Source of the DNA: Apricaphanius iberus
Taxonomy: Eukaryota; Chordata; Actinopteri; Cyprinodontiformes; Aphaniidae
Length of the DNA: 64,000 nt
Assembly: GCA_028564705.1 (NCBI GenBank)
Contig: JAPXFQ010002904.1
Location: 2,418,001 to 2,482,000 of the forward strand
Direction of reading: 5' to 3'
A program made the translations under genes and the position numbers. Within the stretch, counting starts at the first letter, position 1. Every line of letters begins with the position of its first letter. Positions 1-12,496 of this stretch are shown here, piece by piece. The notes beneath the pieces were generated by a model. It ran no database searches. It saw nothing but the letters and a program-made list of their open reading frames with translations, and was not told the origin of the DNA.

Positions 1-770
1 AAAACAAGTCATCTCACACCTTTTTAACATGCAGCACACATTTTATTATCCGTGGTTTTAATAACTTTGATTTTAAACAATTTGTTCATTCAGTATTATA
101 TTTAACATATTCGAATGTCTAAGCAGGCAGTATCTAGCAAAGTTATCCCCCATAAGTAAAAAAAAAAAAATCAATTTACAAACAAAGAAAATTATTTCTA
201 GTAGTCAGTGGGGGGAAATCACTCAAGAAAACAGGAAATCATTAAGAAATCACTCATTGCATGTATATGTACATCTATATACATCTTAATTGAGTTATGA
301 CAACAATCAAGCTAATACCATAACCAAAATGGGAACCTTTAACTGAGTATACATATTTAGGAAGAAAATCTAAATACTGAATGAAATGTGTTTGATTCCG
401 CGTGTCAGCATTCTTTTGGTTATTCTTAACCCCCACACAAATAGTAAGCAAAAGCTGGAGGAAGTGAAGAAGGCACAGTAAAATATGAATATACACAATG
501 AATGAAGAACGGACAAAATGCTGCACGACAGTACATTTGGTACAAACTGTACTCTCTGATTGTGTTTCACGTGTTGTTGCTTTTTCTGTGTTGTCGTCGT
601 ACCAGTGTTATTCTCACTTCAGTGGATAGTCAGCTCTGTGCCCATGCCACTCCTAGCTTGACTAACTTGAAATGTTGGTAACAGGCTGGCAAATTCAGTT
701 TTCTTAACCACATTATCTGGATGCCTTAGCGTGATTAGAAGAGGGCCAGCTTGGTTCAACTTCAGACATG
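1..770. other. AT-rich non-coding sequence
   Basis: No gene, RNA or recognisable repeat is visible. Only short open frames rich in F, L and I occur, as expected by chance in AT-rich DNA. Confidence 0.6.
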
Positions 771-838
771 GCATGGCAAGGCAATTTTATTTGTATAGCA
801 CACTTTCAACACAGGGCAATTAAAGGTGCTTTACATGT
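771..838. repeat. Fragment of a dispersed fish repeat
   Basis: The segment runs from a GCAAGGCAATTTTATTTGTA-like start through a short CA-rich part to AAAGGTGCTTTACATG. This word order is familiar from very abundant interspersed repeats in teleost genomes (recall, not a search). Only about 70 bases remain and no boundaries or target duplications are visible, so the parent element cannot be named. Confidence 0.5.
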
Positions 839-2490
839 TTTTCAAAGGTCCAAATTTAAGGTAAATATCTAAGGCAATATCTCAGTTTATATTCACTGCA
901 TCTAAACCCACTGACTGGTGCCACATTTACTCTGTTTTTTTATTAACCCCAAAAACACCTTATGTCAATAATTGCTTGTTAATGCTTACTTTTGTCATAT
1001 AAGACTTAACAAGGTTGGAACGTAAATGGGGGAGAGAGAGAGATAGAGCTGGTTGGACCTTTTCTTTCAGCACCAACTCTGGACTTTCCTGATTCCTTCA
1101 TCCTCTCTTATCCAAGCTTCACGTTAGTTCACCCCAGCAAGTTTTCAAAAAAGACTTGGGTCGAAAGTTTGATCAAGAAAGAATGTTGCTTTTGTGTTTC
1201 TGAACCATTTCTGTCTTAATTCTCCCAGTTCCATTATCAGTCTTCTCTCAGAAGCTGCCAGGCTTTTATTTAAAGCGTTATGGCAGCTGAAAGACTCCAC
1301 AACTTCCTGCTCAAAAGTAAAGTTCCCAGTTTCAGAGAAAAACACAGCATCACTGATCCCTCAGCATACATAATATTAAATTATATTGTTTCAATATTCC
1401 AAAGGACTTTTTTAGAAGTGCTTTTATTTTGTGGTCGTTTTTTTTTTGCAGTTCCTTTGCTTGAATGTTAATAATGATGTGAGAATTACTAGTTTGTGTT
1501 CTGTGATGATCTGAATCCTATGATAAAACATCAGTTAGGGGAAAAAGCCTGGTGGTCATGGCTGAAAAGCTCCAGCTTCACTACAAGCCACATCGCAGCA
1601 TTGCTAAAAATATTAATTTTAGCCATATCTGACTAAAGAACAGGTATCCAGGTAAACTGTCAGTGCCATTTAACCAAAAGTTGGTATGCACTGTAGCTGT
1701 AGATTGTATTCAGTGGCTGTTATCAAACATGGTTACTCCGAAGATGCAGATCTGTGGTGTTGTTCTTTCTTTACCTTTTTGACATCCTCTACCATCCTTG
1801 TCACTGTGCATTGTGGGAAAATCAACTTTACTTTTTTCAGTCTTGTTTATCAGCTACTTTTGAAATTGAAGAATTAATGCACTGTTTAACTGTTGACTAT
1901 ACATATGGGTATATCAAATGTCTCCCTCCAACCTTTTCAGCAAGTGATTCCGCTTCAATATTAAGCTAGATTTATTCAAAGATTGTAAAAAAAAGAAAAA
2001 AGAAAATAATGAAAATGATACAGTATCATTACTCTGCCAAAATTTCAAATAGGTTGAAAATCATACTGGTTTGTTCACTGCTTTAAGATTGCAGAGAGAC
2101 ATCTCTGATTCCCTGTTTTTGGCTCAGCTGATGTGCAATCTTTGCTTATATTAGAGATCTGTTTAGAACACACAGGGATACTTTTTACTGCAATGTGTGA
2201 AGACATGACCTGTTCGTCATGCATTGGAAAACATATTTCCACAGAGCCTTTGATATGAAAGACTTCAATTAAAAGCTTTAGAAGTGAGAAAATAAACATC
2301 ATATGATGGGTTGTAAATTGAGATAAACAAAAACTATTATGCAAATGCATTTGCTCATATGTAAAGATAGCAGCGCAAAGCCATTTTATTATTCTCTGCT
2401 GACTGAGTGTCCACTGAATAAAGTGTTACAGCAGTGCACTGAGGGATAATGCTGCACAAGAGAGGGCCTTGTTCTGGTTGTAAGGAAATA
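839..2490. other. Non-coding, nothing recognised
   Basis: Unique-looking AT-rich sequence with short A/T runs. Small frames at 1280-1471 and 1686-1969 have no family resemblance and no supporting splice context. Confidence 0.5.
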
Positions 2491-2520
2491 GTGGGGTGTG
2501 TGTGGGGTGGGGGTGGGTGG
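2491..2520 (+). other. G-rich tract with quadruplex pattern
   Basis: Four G-runs of 4, 4, 5 and 3 bases lie within 25 bases (2493-2517), separated by short T/GT spacers. This fits the standard G-quadruplex pattern. It is isolated, with no gene nearby to suggest a promoter role. Confidence 0.5.
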
Positions 2521-3653
2521 CTTTGTAGCAGCCAGGTCTCCCATCCCAGCATCCCTGTGTATCATTTTAATGTTCACATAATGACATCCCCTCCAAGTTT
2601 GTGTCATGGGCCATCAACAATCATAATTGTAAAGTGATTCATTGAGTGATGTTGTCAACAGTGCTACTGTCAAGAGAAACTGATACCAGCAAAAGAGAAT
2701 AGGGCGCTCTAATGAATATATCAATAACCAGTGACAGGTGAAAGAGTGTTCATGACGAAATTTCAAATAAGCACTAACACCTCTCCTGGATGCCTTCATT
2801 TATTTTCCTGTCATAGTGAACAAGTAAATAACACAATTAAAAGCAAAAATAAGGTGATAAATCTATCACAGGGATAACATTTGTTTCTTAAATTTTCACA
2901 ATTCATATTAGCATGAAAAAAAGTTTCTGTCCTGTTTTATCTATTCACTGCTTATTACTGACACATACTTCCTGATGTGGTTATCTCAAAGTCTAACATG
3001 CACCATTGAGTTTTCCTGTCTTTATTTTGCCTTTAAATTTTAAAAAGTTAAAAACAGAACTTTATAAAACTCTGATGCATATTTACAATGTTTTATAATA
3101 CGATGATGACATTTGTTTTCTATTTCCCAAATCACAACTTAATTTTTTGTCTAACTCACTGATTGTTTTTCTTTTTTATTATTAACAAATAAACATACTC
3201 AAAAAAAGCCAATTTCATTATTTTTTTAGTAAGACATGCACGAGTTAATTAACAAGAGGTTGACATCGACCAATTTCTGCATAACTGACTCTGACAGATG
3301 GTCATTTACTGAAAAATCGTGATATTTTACCTATTCATTAAATACATCATGACTTTAAAACTGACACTATTCTCAGTGTATTGAAAGATAAACAAACACC
3401 TTGTTGACATATTGATTTCAATATTTTACTTGATAAATGCTGCTAATACCTCTATCAAGGTCAGGAGTGAGCTGGTGTTGAAATCCAGCCTGGGAGCTTG
3501 GTGGGGAGACCTTTTATCTGATGCACTAAGGATGCAAGTGGAATCACAATTTTAACAAAAATACTATTGCCAGTATAACAATATCATAATGAACATCAAC
3601 ATACACTGTTATATATCCATCATCCTTATTTATCCAGAGATTTCTGTAAGATA
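2521..3653. other. Non-coding, nothing recognised
   Basis: AT-rich sequence without repeats or coding signal. A string at about 3471 resembles the start of miR-138 but lacks the opposite hairpin arm, so it is not annotated as an RNA gene. Confidence 0.5.
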
Positions 3654-4074
3654 TACAGTACAGACCAAATGTTTGGACACACCTTCTCATTCAATGAGTT
3701 TTCTTTATTTGCATGACTACATTGTAGATTCTAAGTTAAGGGCATCAAAGCTATGAATGAACTCAATGTATGGAATTACTGTATGTACTTAAACAAAAAG
3801 GGTGAAATAAATGAATACAGGTGTTATATGTTAGATTCTTCAAAGTAGCCACCCTTTGCTAAGATTACTGCTTTGCATTCTCTTGAGCTTTCAGAGGTAG
3901 TCACCCGAAATGGTTTTCCAACAGTCTTGAAGGAGTTCCCAGAGATGCTTAGTACTTGTTGGCCCTTTTGCCTTCACTCTGCCCTCAGTATGAAACTACA
4001 ATGTCAATAGTCATGAAAAGAAAGGAAACTCATTGAATGAGAAGGTGTGTGCAAACTTTTGGTCTGTACTGTAT
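3654..4074. mobile_element. Tc1/mariner-type MITE, 421 bp
   Basis: The two ends are inverted copies of each other over about 45 bases: the left end begins TACAGTACAGACCAAATGTT (3654) and the right end finishes with the reverse complement of nearly the same sequence (to 4074). TA dinucleotides flank the element, as expected of Tc1/mariner insertions. There is no transposase frame. The body matches the layout of a common fish non-autonomous element with CAGACC ends, recalled from other fish genomes. The TIR arms differ at only a few positions, so the copy is not very old. Confidence 0.85.
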
Positions 4075-5460
4075 ATATATTTAGCAATCTCTAGATCAAA
4101 TAAGTATGATGAATACACAATCTGCTGCTCCTCAAGCTGATGGACGGTAGAGATTAGGAAAGGTGTGGAGCGGTAGTACAGCCTAAAAAGATCTTATATA
4201 AAAGAATATGCCCCACTCATGCACACAGACACACAGTGAAAACAGTCGGCCGCTTGTCGGGTGCTTTTGCAGCACATAAAAAAAAAAAAAAAGCTCCAAC
4301 CACCAGAGCGGCCATTCGGGAAAACTCCTGAACCTCCCTATGTCCAACACAGCCCTGATCTAGGTACATGGAGCATACCTTTCTTTGCAAGAAATTCCTT
4401 TCAAAGAAGCAAAAAAATAAATAAAATCCGAGTCCGTCAATATTGAGATCAATACGTCGGACGTTAGAGAAATGAGAACTCTGTATGAGCCAGGACAAGA
4501 CAATTTAGTTCATCTCTGTGTAAGTATGAAGGATGTCAAATACAAATGTCAAATACAACTGTGACCTAATCCTTTACCTCACAGCTAAATTGTTTAAAAA
4601 AATCTGAACCTAACAGGTAACCTAACAAGGTGAATGTTTTCTTGAGGAATATCCATAGCATAAACATTCAGAATTGAAAAGGGTTTAATAAGAAAATGGA
4701 AAAATTGTTGTGAGTGAGGTCATCTCGTATTTTCAATCAGTAAATGTAAAATATTTCCTGATTCATTTTTATTGCAACGGTATGATCAGAAATGTTGGCA
4801 ACTATCTTGAAGTCTAAAATGTTTTTTGTCACTTCCTTTATTTTCTTATTAAATAAATTATAAATACTAAAAAGAAAATATTAACTTTACTACAAAACAA
4901 ACTTGAGTTTTTCTTAGAGCTACAGTAATAGCTGTCTTTGCATACTTAAAATAAAAAATTATGATATATTATTCTATCCTTTTATCTCTCAGAATAAATA
5001 CTTTATACTCTTGGCACAATAAAATAGGAACATAAAAATGCTGGCAAGTTTGTTGATGTCTTTCGGTCTGAGTGAATGTTTGTGTTTGTCTTTGTGTCCG
5101 CATATAATCACCTCCACACTTCACAGTGGAATACTGGCGATTCATCACCCAAATGAGGTCCAGTCGAGGCCATGATCCATCACCCAGTGTCTCATCTAAC
5201 AGCAAAGGTAATGAGAAAGGGACCAATGCAACATTGATGGGGCCTGGCTGGTGACAACACATGGACAATGGTGTTGATGGGTGAAAGAGTGACCCTCAGA
5301 TTAATGCACTTTTTTCTTGTTATGATTTAGAATTACTAAGGGAATCAATGATGCTTTAAAGTTCAGGAAAAAAAATCTGCATGTTCATTTGGGTGTCCAT
5401 GTATGCTTTAAAGCGCAAGCAAATGTCCTTAAACACTCATTCCTCACGTACACCTGTCCT
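4075..5460. other. Non-coding, nothing recognised
   Basis: AT-rich DNA with a poly-A stretch near 4278-4291. Reading frames at 4217-4498 and 4969-5268 show no recognisable domain. Confidence 0.5.
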
Positions 5461-5680
5461 CTGCACCCAGTCTTTGGAATAAAAAGCAGACCAAAATGCA
5501 ATTAAAGAGGCACTGTGGTGCTCCATTGTCACATCACACCGGGGCTACTTCTCCCTGCCTGCCGCATTAATAGGGTTTCAATTGCTAGCGCTCGCTTCTT
5601 AATGGCTGATTTATTTCATTTTAATACCCTTGTCAAGAACCAAGACCTCGTCTGAGGCTCATAATAGGGGGAGCCTTTCC
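5461..5680. promoter_or_regulatory. Candidate conserved regulatory block
   Basis: This non-repetitive stretch of balanced composition stands out from the AT-rich surroundings. Its core (about 5563-5628) packs ATTAAT, CAATTG, CTTAATGG and TTTTAAT words, which are homeodomain/LIM/POU-like cores, without an open frame. It is proposed as an enhancer-like conserved non-coding element from composition alone; conservation was not tested. Confidence 0.3.
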
Positions 5681-6591
5681 CTCTTTCTCCAGTGGGAATG
5701 CATGGCTCTACAGATCTCAGTTTGATATGTGAACTCAACCTCCTTTGACTGAGGCAACCAAGGCATACAGAGGATGGGGGATGGGGAAATTTATTTAAAT
5801 GTTATATCTATACCTTTTCACAGCTGCTATGTTCCTTAATATCACCACCTTACAAGGACTGGATTGGTATCATCTAGGCTAGTTAAAGGAGAAACTAAAG
5901 GTAAGTGTACAGAAGGATAGAGGGGTTAGCGTAAAGCAGAAAACTACTTCATTATTAAAAAAAAGAAATCTATTTTTAATCTTCCATCTGTCTTTGTCTT
6001 CATTTCTCTGTGTCTTACATTGTAGGACAATGGCAACCCTTTTCCCCATGAGAAACTCAATTGACTGGAACCTCTGTCATTTAACACACTATTAATTGAC
6101 TAATGTGCATCACATTGCTATGCAGCATAGGTAGGCGAGGACCATGGGGCCTTGTCATAGTGGATTATGGGAAATTAGCTGAGGCATCCACCAAGCAAGG
6201 ACATCCCTTCCTTTTTTGAGCATCACAGAAACACAGTTGTAGCTGGCAGAGAAGATGCTGCTGTTTTAGATTATCTGCACAAAGATAATTACACTAATCC
6301 TTTAATTCTGCTCTTATGAGACATCTGCTCTGTAAAGCGTTGTATTTCAATTTCCCAGTAAACTGGGAGCAGATGAGACCGTATCATTACCCACCACATT
6401 GTTTTACCTAAACAATGCTTGCACAAATGATGAAGAGGTGAAATACAGTATACAGTCCTAATTCTGACAAACCAACCACTTATCCTAAAATGCTCTGAGT
6501 TCCAGATCAACTATTAAATAGTTGATATTACCTTCAAAGGCAGACATCAAGTCAGTCCCTTAGTGTACGACATTGAATACTAAAGAGGTAC
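5681..6591. other. Non-coding, nothing recognised
   Basis: Unique sequence without coding signal. An ATTGCTATGCAG word at about 6115 resembles a SOX-POU composite site, which is weak evidence by itself. Confidence 0.4.
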
Positions 6592-6630
6592 TTATTAATT
6601 AATTAATTAATTTATTTATTTATTTATTTT
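6592..6630. repeat. (TTAA)n/(TTTA)n microsatellite
   Basis: Five to six TTAA-type units pass directly into five TTTA units, a compound tetranucleotide repeat. Confidence 0.9.
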
Positions 6631-7369
6631 CAATGTAGGCTCTGTAAAGTTATAAGTAGTCTTCTCTAACTTGTATTATGAAGATATCACAGTTGAGCAG
6701 CATTCAAGGTTCTATACTAAAATGTCAGTCAACCTGATAAGCTCCTTAAGCTGAATATGAGTCTGTCTGAATAATTTCCAAATAACGAAACCTGGAAATA
6801 AAATACACAAACGTTACACATTCGGTGATGCTGCACAACTGACAGGGTGTTGCAAAATCCAATTTTGCCACATTCTTGCCACATTGGACTGACAAGTAAC
6901 AGCTATCTGCTGTGTTGTTTTTTAAAATAATTAGAACAAACACTTTTTATCTTAAAAAACAGTCACAAATTAAAGAAGTCCCCCTTGAAAGTGTTTAATA
7001 TGATGTTATATTTTCATATTTGCAGTATTAGTGTCATTTATCTAAACACACGTCCTTCCCCATCCCACCATTAAGAAAGTTGAGAGAACAATTGCCAGTC
7101 ATAACTTCACAGAACCCTACTTCCAAAAATCCAAAGAATCCTTTTTACTTTATTCCCCCATTTTGTTTGGCAGTATATTTAACCAGAAAACAGTTTTTGG
7201 TTGTAGTTAAGTGTATATTTAAGTGCATATTTGAAATATGAAAACATTTGCTTAAGTAATCTGATTTAATTTAATTTACTTAATGCTTTCTAAAACATTT
7301 TTTACATCTCATTAATTGTGATTCTGATTTTATTTACTGCAAAATCTGCCTACTGAACTGCATTATTTT
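6631..7369. other. Non-coding, nothing recognised
   Basis: AT-rich unique sequence. The small minus-strand frame at 6746-6943 has no family resemblance. Confidence 0.5.
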
Positions 7370-7440
7370 CAGGGCTGGTCCTAGCCATTTGGGTGCCATA
7401 AGCACAAATGTTTTGTCATGCCCCCCATCATAAAAACTTT
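7370..7440 (+). mobile_element. Possible hAT-type transposon end
   Basis: The segment starts CAGGGCTGGTCCTAGCCATT and continues with GGGTGCCATAAGCAC. CAGGG-type ends followed by a GGTGCC word are typical of a common fish hAT non-autonomous family (recall). I could not find a matching inverted end with an 8-bp duplication; GGTGCC words at 9061-9094 could be remains of a far end. Tentative. Confidence 0.3.
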
Positions 7441-9544
7441 TGAACTATGTCTAGCATATGATGAAGTGTCTCACACGTGCTTGGATGTTGTGGATCTGTA
7501 TCTATTTACTTGTGGGTATATTTACTTACATACAGTACTATCCTATATTTTTGCTAATTAAACTACTATCAACTTTAGTCTAAATAATTGGCTTTAGGTA
7601 AAAATCGATTGTACACTATTTAATACCTTCTAGAGCTTCAGGTAATTATACAGTTTTCAATAAATCAGTTATAAATGCTAAATGAGTTGTTAATTAGACA
7701 GATATTTTTTCCAGCCCTGCTTGTTGCAGCTCCACTTTCTGTTCTGCATTTAAGATGTGATAATATCACAAACTCCCTCAAACTAAAATGATTCTCCAAA
7801 TGTAAATTTGATCATTCAAATATCAAAAACGTAGACTACCTAAGATTAGTTACCTCCAATAACCCCCTCTAATGAGAAAGTCTTATGTGGATATTATTTT
7901 TTGATGAGCAATAGCTTGAGTAAGAGGATAAATAGTTTTAATTGGCTAGACTTATTTATGCACTTTCTGTATTTATGTTTATATCAATCTTTAACCTTGA
8001 TGGTGTGATTACAATATCTGCCTCTCAGTTTAGGTTCCGCCCCCCTTATATTACAGCCATGCATCCAACCTGGGTTTTTATGTAGGTGTGAGATCATCAC
8101 TGGCCCCCATTTAGCCCTCTTTGAAAGGTCCCTCAATAAACTTCTGAGAAGTCGTAATGAGGCATTTTCAAGTACACAAAAACATTAAAATTCAAGAATT
8201 AATACCTTTAAATATTTTGAATATGATTAACTAAAACTCACTCATAGGTTAAACACAGCAGATCTGATGCACATTAATAAATGCCACTATTTCAAACTCT
8301 ATGCTAGGATGCGCTGCAGTCAAAGTGTGCCATGATAAGAAGTCAGTCAGCCGATAGAAATAAAGAGACCTGTTAAGAAAAACAGGACCATGGAAACATA
8401 TTGAAATCCTACATGATTCAGCTCCCATCTGTCACCTAAGGTCTCTGCTCCAGGGCTGCCACAACTGCTGCACCCTTTGGTCACAAATTAATTTGTCAAT
8501 CAGACAGTTTTTATTTTATTTTGTATTGCAAATGCAACATATTTCTCTCCAACTGTGGAGCCATCCTTGTTTTTACAAAAAATAAAATAAAATGACAATA
8601 TACAGTATTTGCAAAGTTAGAGGGGAAGCACATTGGTCAACAGGTCTGTCGATTGAAAAATTTACCTGGAACAATATTAAAATACGATAGTACTATCCGA
8701 CATGATTTCAAAACACTGCATCATGTTTTCATTAAGAGATGGAGATGTGTGCTAAACCAAAAAAAGACAGATCTTTGTGACACTGCTTGCTCTAGGCAGC
8801 AATATGGACGCACAGATCAGCGTGCAAAGCTCAAATTTGACAGGTGTCTGCCAAACATGAAAATAAAGCATACTGGAACAGACCACACTGACATAGTTGT
8901 GGGGGACTATGGAAAGACGGGCGACAAGGGATTAATCTTTCTCTCAACCAAAAATATTACTTTGTGTTGAGACTACTAATATCCTCTACATCCTCTTTTA
9001 TGTATTATGTTGGTATTAATATTACAATCAAGATTACTTTTTCATGATCCTGATAGTTTTGGTGCCTGCCTGGGAACTTGGTGCCCTACACATAGCACAT
9101 GGAGCTCCTTTTTGGTTCTCTAATCAACATCATCTTCTCTACCACAGGCTGTTTACAGTACCTAGCCCCAAACTTTAAGTTTCAACCAAAAATGTATACA
9201 TTGATTTGAATGTATTTGAGTTATAAAGTGTTTGTTGATATGACCATCAACCTTTGGCTGTTGTAAGAATGGATTTCAAAGATCTGTTCCTAAAAAAACA
9301 ACAACACTTTTCTATTGAATGTAGACATTTACAACACAAAATGTCATTCTCACATGTCCGGCAACATTTTTGGAACTTAAATAGTACAATTATTTCAGTT
9401 ATTCTCCTTGAGGTGTCAAATGATTTATACTCGGTTTATAGAACATTAATCCATCAGGGTTTACGCTTGAGTCCAGCTAAACGCCTCTAATTAGCTTTCT
9501 GTCCATAGACTAATCTTTCATTCATCAATCGATTGATTTCCCTG
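7441..9544. other. Non-coding, one unrecognised open frame
   Basis: Mostly AT-rich unique sequence. The plus-strand frame 8653-8970 (105 codons) has fairly ordinary amino-acid composition, with several C, H and R residues, but no domain I recognise. If the CAGGG end at 7370 and the GGTGCC words near 9061-9094 belonged to one decayed DNA transposon, this frame would lie inside it. That link is speculative. Confidence 0.35.
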
Positions 9545-9775
9545 TCTTCATTACGACAGGGCTGACATTGTGTTGCTGAGTTTAGCGCAAAGATGGCCAA
9601 TTCTGAGCTAAAGGGTAAACATGTTAAGCATGGCCATTCACAGCCTGACTGGCTATTGTTTGGAACAGCTTTATTAATGAATATGCCATGTCTTGTTTAT
9701 CCTTTTGAATGAGTAGATGGCCATTATCTATTGAGCATATAATATACAAGGAGGCGTGAGCGCAGGAAGAAAGAT
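9545..9775. promoter_or_regulatory. Candidate regulatory block
   Basis: Non-repetitive, mixed-composition DNA with AAAGATGGCCAA, GGCCATT, TATTGTTTGG, TTATTAATGA and GATGGCCATT words (YY1-, forkhead/SOX- and homeodomain-like). There is no open frame. Proposed as an enhancer-like element on motif density only. Confidence 0.25.
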
Positions 9776-11949
9776 CTTAACAGAGAATATATATTTATAC
9801 TCCTGTTTAAAATAAGAGGACTGTGATGTGTCTATGTCAGTTTATTTGATTAACAATGATTCAAATATACATAAAGACCTGCACTGTCCTTCCATATAAC
9901 CATAAAGTCCTATGTTGGTGTTGTAGTGACCATGCTAGATAAAGTTTCCACCATTTCATAACTATTTCTGGCAGTCGCATTTTCTTTAGACATCTCCATC
10001 CTATGAAAGTATTTCTGAACCTCCAACATACTTCACCTCACTAATAGGATACTATGACACAGTATTCATGTTTCAAAGCAGATATTATCTCTGTTAGATT
10101 TGGATTATGTGGCTCAGTTTATACGATCCCAACCATCGTACAGAGCATGCACATTTCTGTCAAAAAGAAAAATAAACAGATGCACACTTCTGTTTGTAAC
10201 TACTCGGAGTGCTGAAATACAGAGCATAGAAAGCACTATTAATCGGAAAACCATTCACATTCTGACACTATTCATACCTTTTGATTGCAACGTATCATAG
10301 AGTGTAGACGTTGACTATCTTATTCTATAGGTGGTTCAGTATAGATGTAGCATTTGGTTCACGGAATAAACACTTCTTTAAATCCACCCGCCTCACCCTT
10401 AGGTGATCCTTATCCTATATTTATTTTTAACTTCATTTTCCCTGATTTCCAACATCTTTGGGTCTTTTTCTCCACGCCAAGGTGCATGGGTGTAGAATAT
10501 CCGAGAACAGCAATGGCATCCTTTGTTATTTTTGACAGCCTCTCAATAGATAATCTCTGAGCTTCTTGGATTTGGTTCAATCTATTAACCATAATAGCAT
10601 ATGTTTAGTGCTTTCAAACTTTGCCTTGGGCTTCTGTCACTAAAACACAACACTGAGAATAGCAGCATGTTAAAGGCAATGCAATATGATGCTATGTGGT
10701 TGTTTATGAGAAGTGAAAAGCATTTTATTTATATTGGAAAACAGACAATGTATATGTAATCTACTATAATACAAGCATTAAAGCTTTTGGTGTTCATTTG
10801 GAGGAGATGTTTTAAAGATAAACTGATGAACTCTGATAAACCACACAAAATAAATGAAGAAAATGTAAAAATAAAAATAATCATTCACTTGAAAAAAGCT
10901 TGTATATATTTTTGTTTGCCAAAAAATGCCATACACATTGTAATCTAACATTTTAAAAAGATTTCCACAAGCTACTTCAATCAAATTTCTTGCATTGTTT
11001 GAGATATGGTGGACCCCTGGTATTAATAAATATTTGATACCCTCTTTAAAAAGCACTTATTACTGCATATTTCAAAAATTTAACACCAAATATGTCCTTG
11101 ATTTTATTAATACACAATGCATATTATCTTAACATGCCCCTGGATTGGCTGCTTTGCAAATTCAAGCCAACAGTGTGTCAGGTAGCTTTGCGCCTAGATA
11201 TATTTTGGTCTCACAGCTATATTTTCTTTTGAATATTTTAGATATGTTCTATAGAAAAACTCTGAATATTCTAATAATATTAATATATATATAATAACTT
11301 TTTTCATACCACTGCTGTTGGCTTTGTTGTGAAATGTCAATTTTGTCATATATTTTTTCAAGTCTGGTTTTTCTTTTTTTTCTTCTTTTTTTCCAATGTA
11401 CATGTTTTACAGATATGTATGTGTCCTATTTCTTTCTCTCTCAATATTTTAGCTCCATGAAGGGAATAGTTTTTTCGTCCTCCTAATCTGAATTAAAAGT
11501 CAGAAGCTACATCTATTTAATTAGATATTACTTGGAGATACTTTACAGTTGCTGTCTTGTGTTGTCTTGATCTCCATACATATACAAGGTGTATGTACAT
11601 TGTGTCAAAAATGTAGCCAAGGTGAAGATAATGTATCGGTGCAGTAAACAGAGAGTAAAGGAGCCAATAGTACAGTCTTTAACTTGAACAATTGCATAAT
11701 TTTTGAAAATGGTTGTAATTGCACTGTCAATAATGCATGTTGGTAAGATACAAAAATTAACCTGTTTCATTACCCATTTGCTTCAATCGTGCAGGTTCCC
11801 AGTTTGCCATTAGTGACAAATCTCTAATTTCTTTATATTTCTGAACCAAAACAATCACATTAACTTACAAATTGTATTTTTCATAACAAAGTTATTTTCA
11901 TAAAATTGAAGAAACTTCTTTTGAGTTTGACACATTACTGTTTAACTAC
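9776..11949. other. AT-rich non-coding sequence
   Basis: No gene or repeat boundary seen. Short frames at 10100-10592, 10778-11056 and 11543-11770 are hydrophobic or low-complexity chance frames. Confidence 0.5.
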
Positions 11950-12013
<64 letters not shown>

Positions 12014-12031
12014 TACATATATATATATATC
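11950..12031. repeat. (TA)n microsatellite
   Basis: About 80 bases of TA dinucleotides interrupted by single G, A and C changes. It creates a spurious Y/I-rich minus-strand frame. Confidence 0.95.
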
Positions 12032-12126
12032 TGCGTATTTTGGTATAAGTCAAATGTCAACCTTTGACAGTTTGCATATTTTTGATTGTACAAATTTTTT
12101 TTCCAATGACACTTATACACTGTCTT

Positions 12127-12484
12127 CCATCCATCCATCCATCTTCTTAACCGCTTATCCAATTCAGGGTCACGGCACTGAGCCTATCCCAGCAATTATC
12201 AGGCGTTAGGAGGTACACTCTGAACAGACGCCATCTGTTGCAGGGCCAACACAAGAGACAGACAACCATTCACACTCACATTCATTCTAGGACAATTTAG
12301 AGTGATCAATTCACCATCATGCATGTTTTTGGACTGTGGGAGGAAGCCGAAGTACCCGGAGAGAACCCACGCATACACGGGGAGAACATGCAAACTCCAT
12401 GCAGAAAGACCCTGGGCTGGGATACGAACCCACGACCTTCTTGCTGCAAGGCAACAGCGCTAACCACTGCGCCACCGTGCAGCC
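12127..12484 (-). mobile_element. tRNA-headed SINE with L2/CR1-like tail
   Basis: The retroposon lies on the minus strand. Its 5' head (right end) carries a perfect RNA polymerase III A box, TGGCGCAGTGG, and about 35 bases further a B box, GGTTCGTATCC, with one change from consensus. The 3' end (left) is a (GATG)n tail. A 12-bp direct repeat, ATACACTGTCTT, flanks it exactly at 12115-12126 and 12485-12496, a textbook target-site duplication. The body has the arrangement of abundant fish SINEs that borrow a CR1/L2-type LINE tail (recall). At 358 bp it looks close to full length. The intact duplication suggests fairly recent insertion. Confidence 0.88.
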
Positions 12485-12496
12485 ATACACTGTCTT

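Noticed and set aside
1440..1452. Poly-T plus TTGCAG, acceptor-like
   Set aside because: Downstream frames close within a few codons and no exon is evident.
3471..3492. AGCTGGTGTTGAAATC resembles mature miR-138
   Set aside because: The miR-138 sequence diverges after the first 11 bases and no complementary arm (ACTTCACAACACCAG-like) follows within hairpin distance.
7712..7721. CCAGCCCTG as the right end of the hAT-like sequence at 7370
   Set aside because: The eight bases outside the two ends do not match, so no target duplication supports the pairing.
8653..8970. 105-codon plus-strand frame
   Set aside because: No family recognised and no promoter or splice support; the link to a hAT element is too weak to call a gene.
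11935..12162. Minus-strand frame with a long Y/I repeat
   Set aside because: It is a translation of the (TA)n microsatellite.
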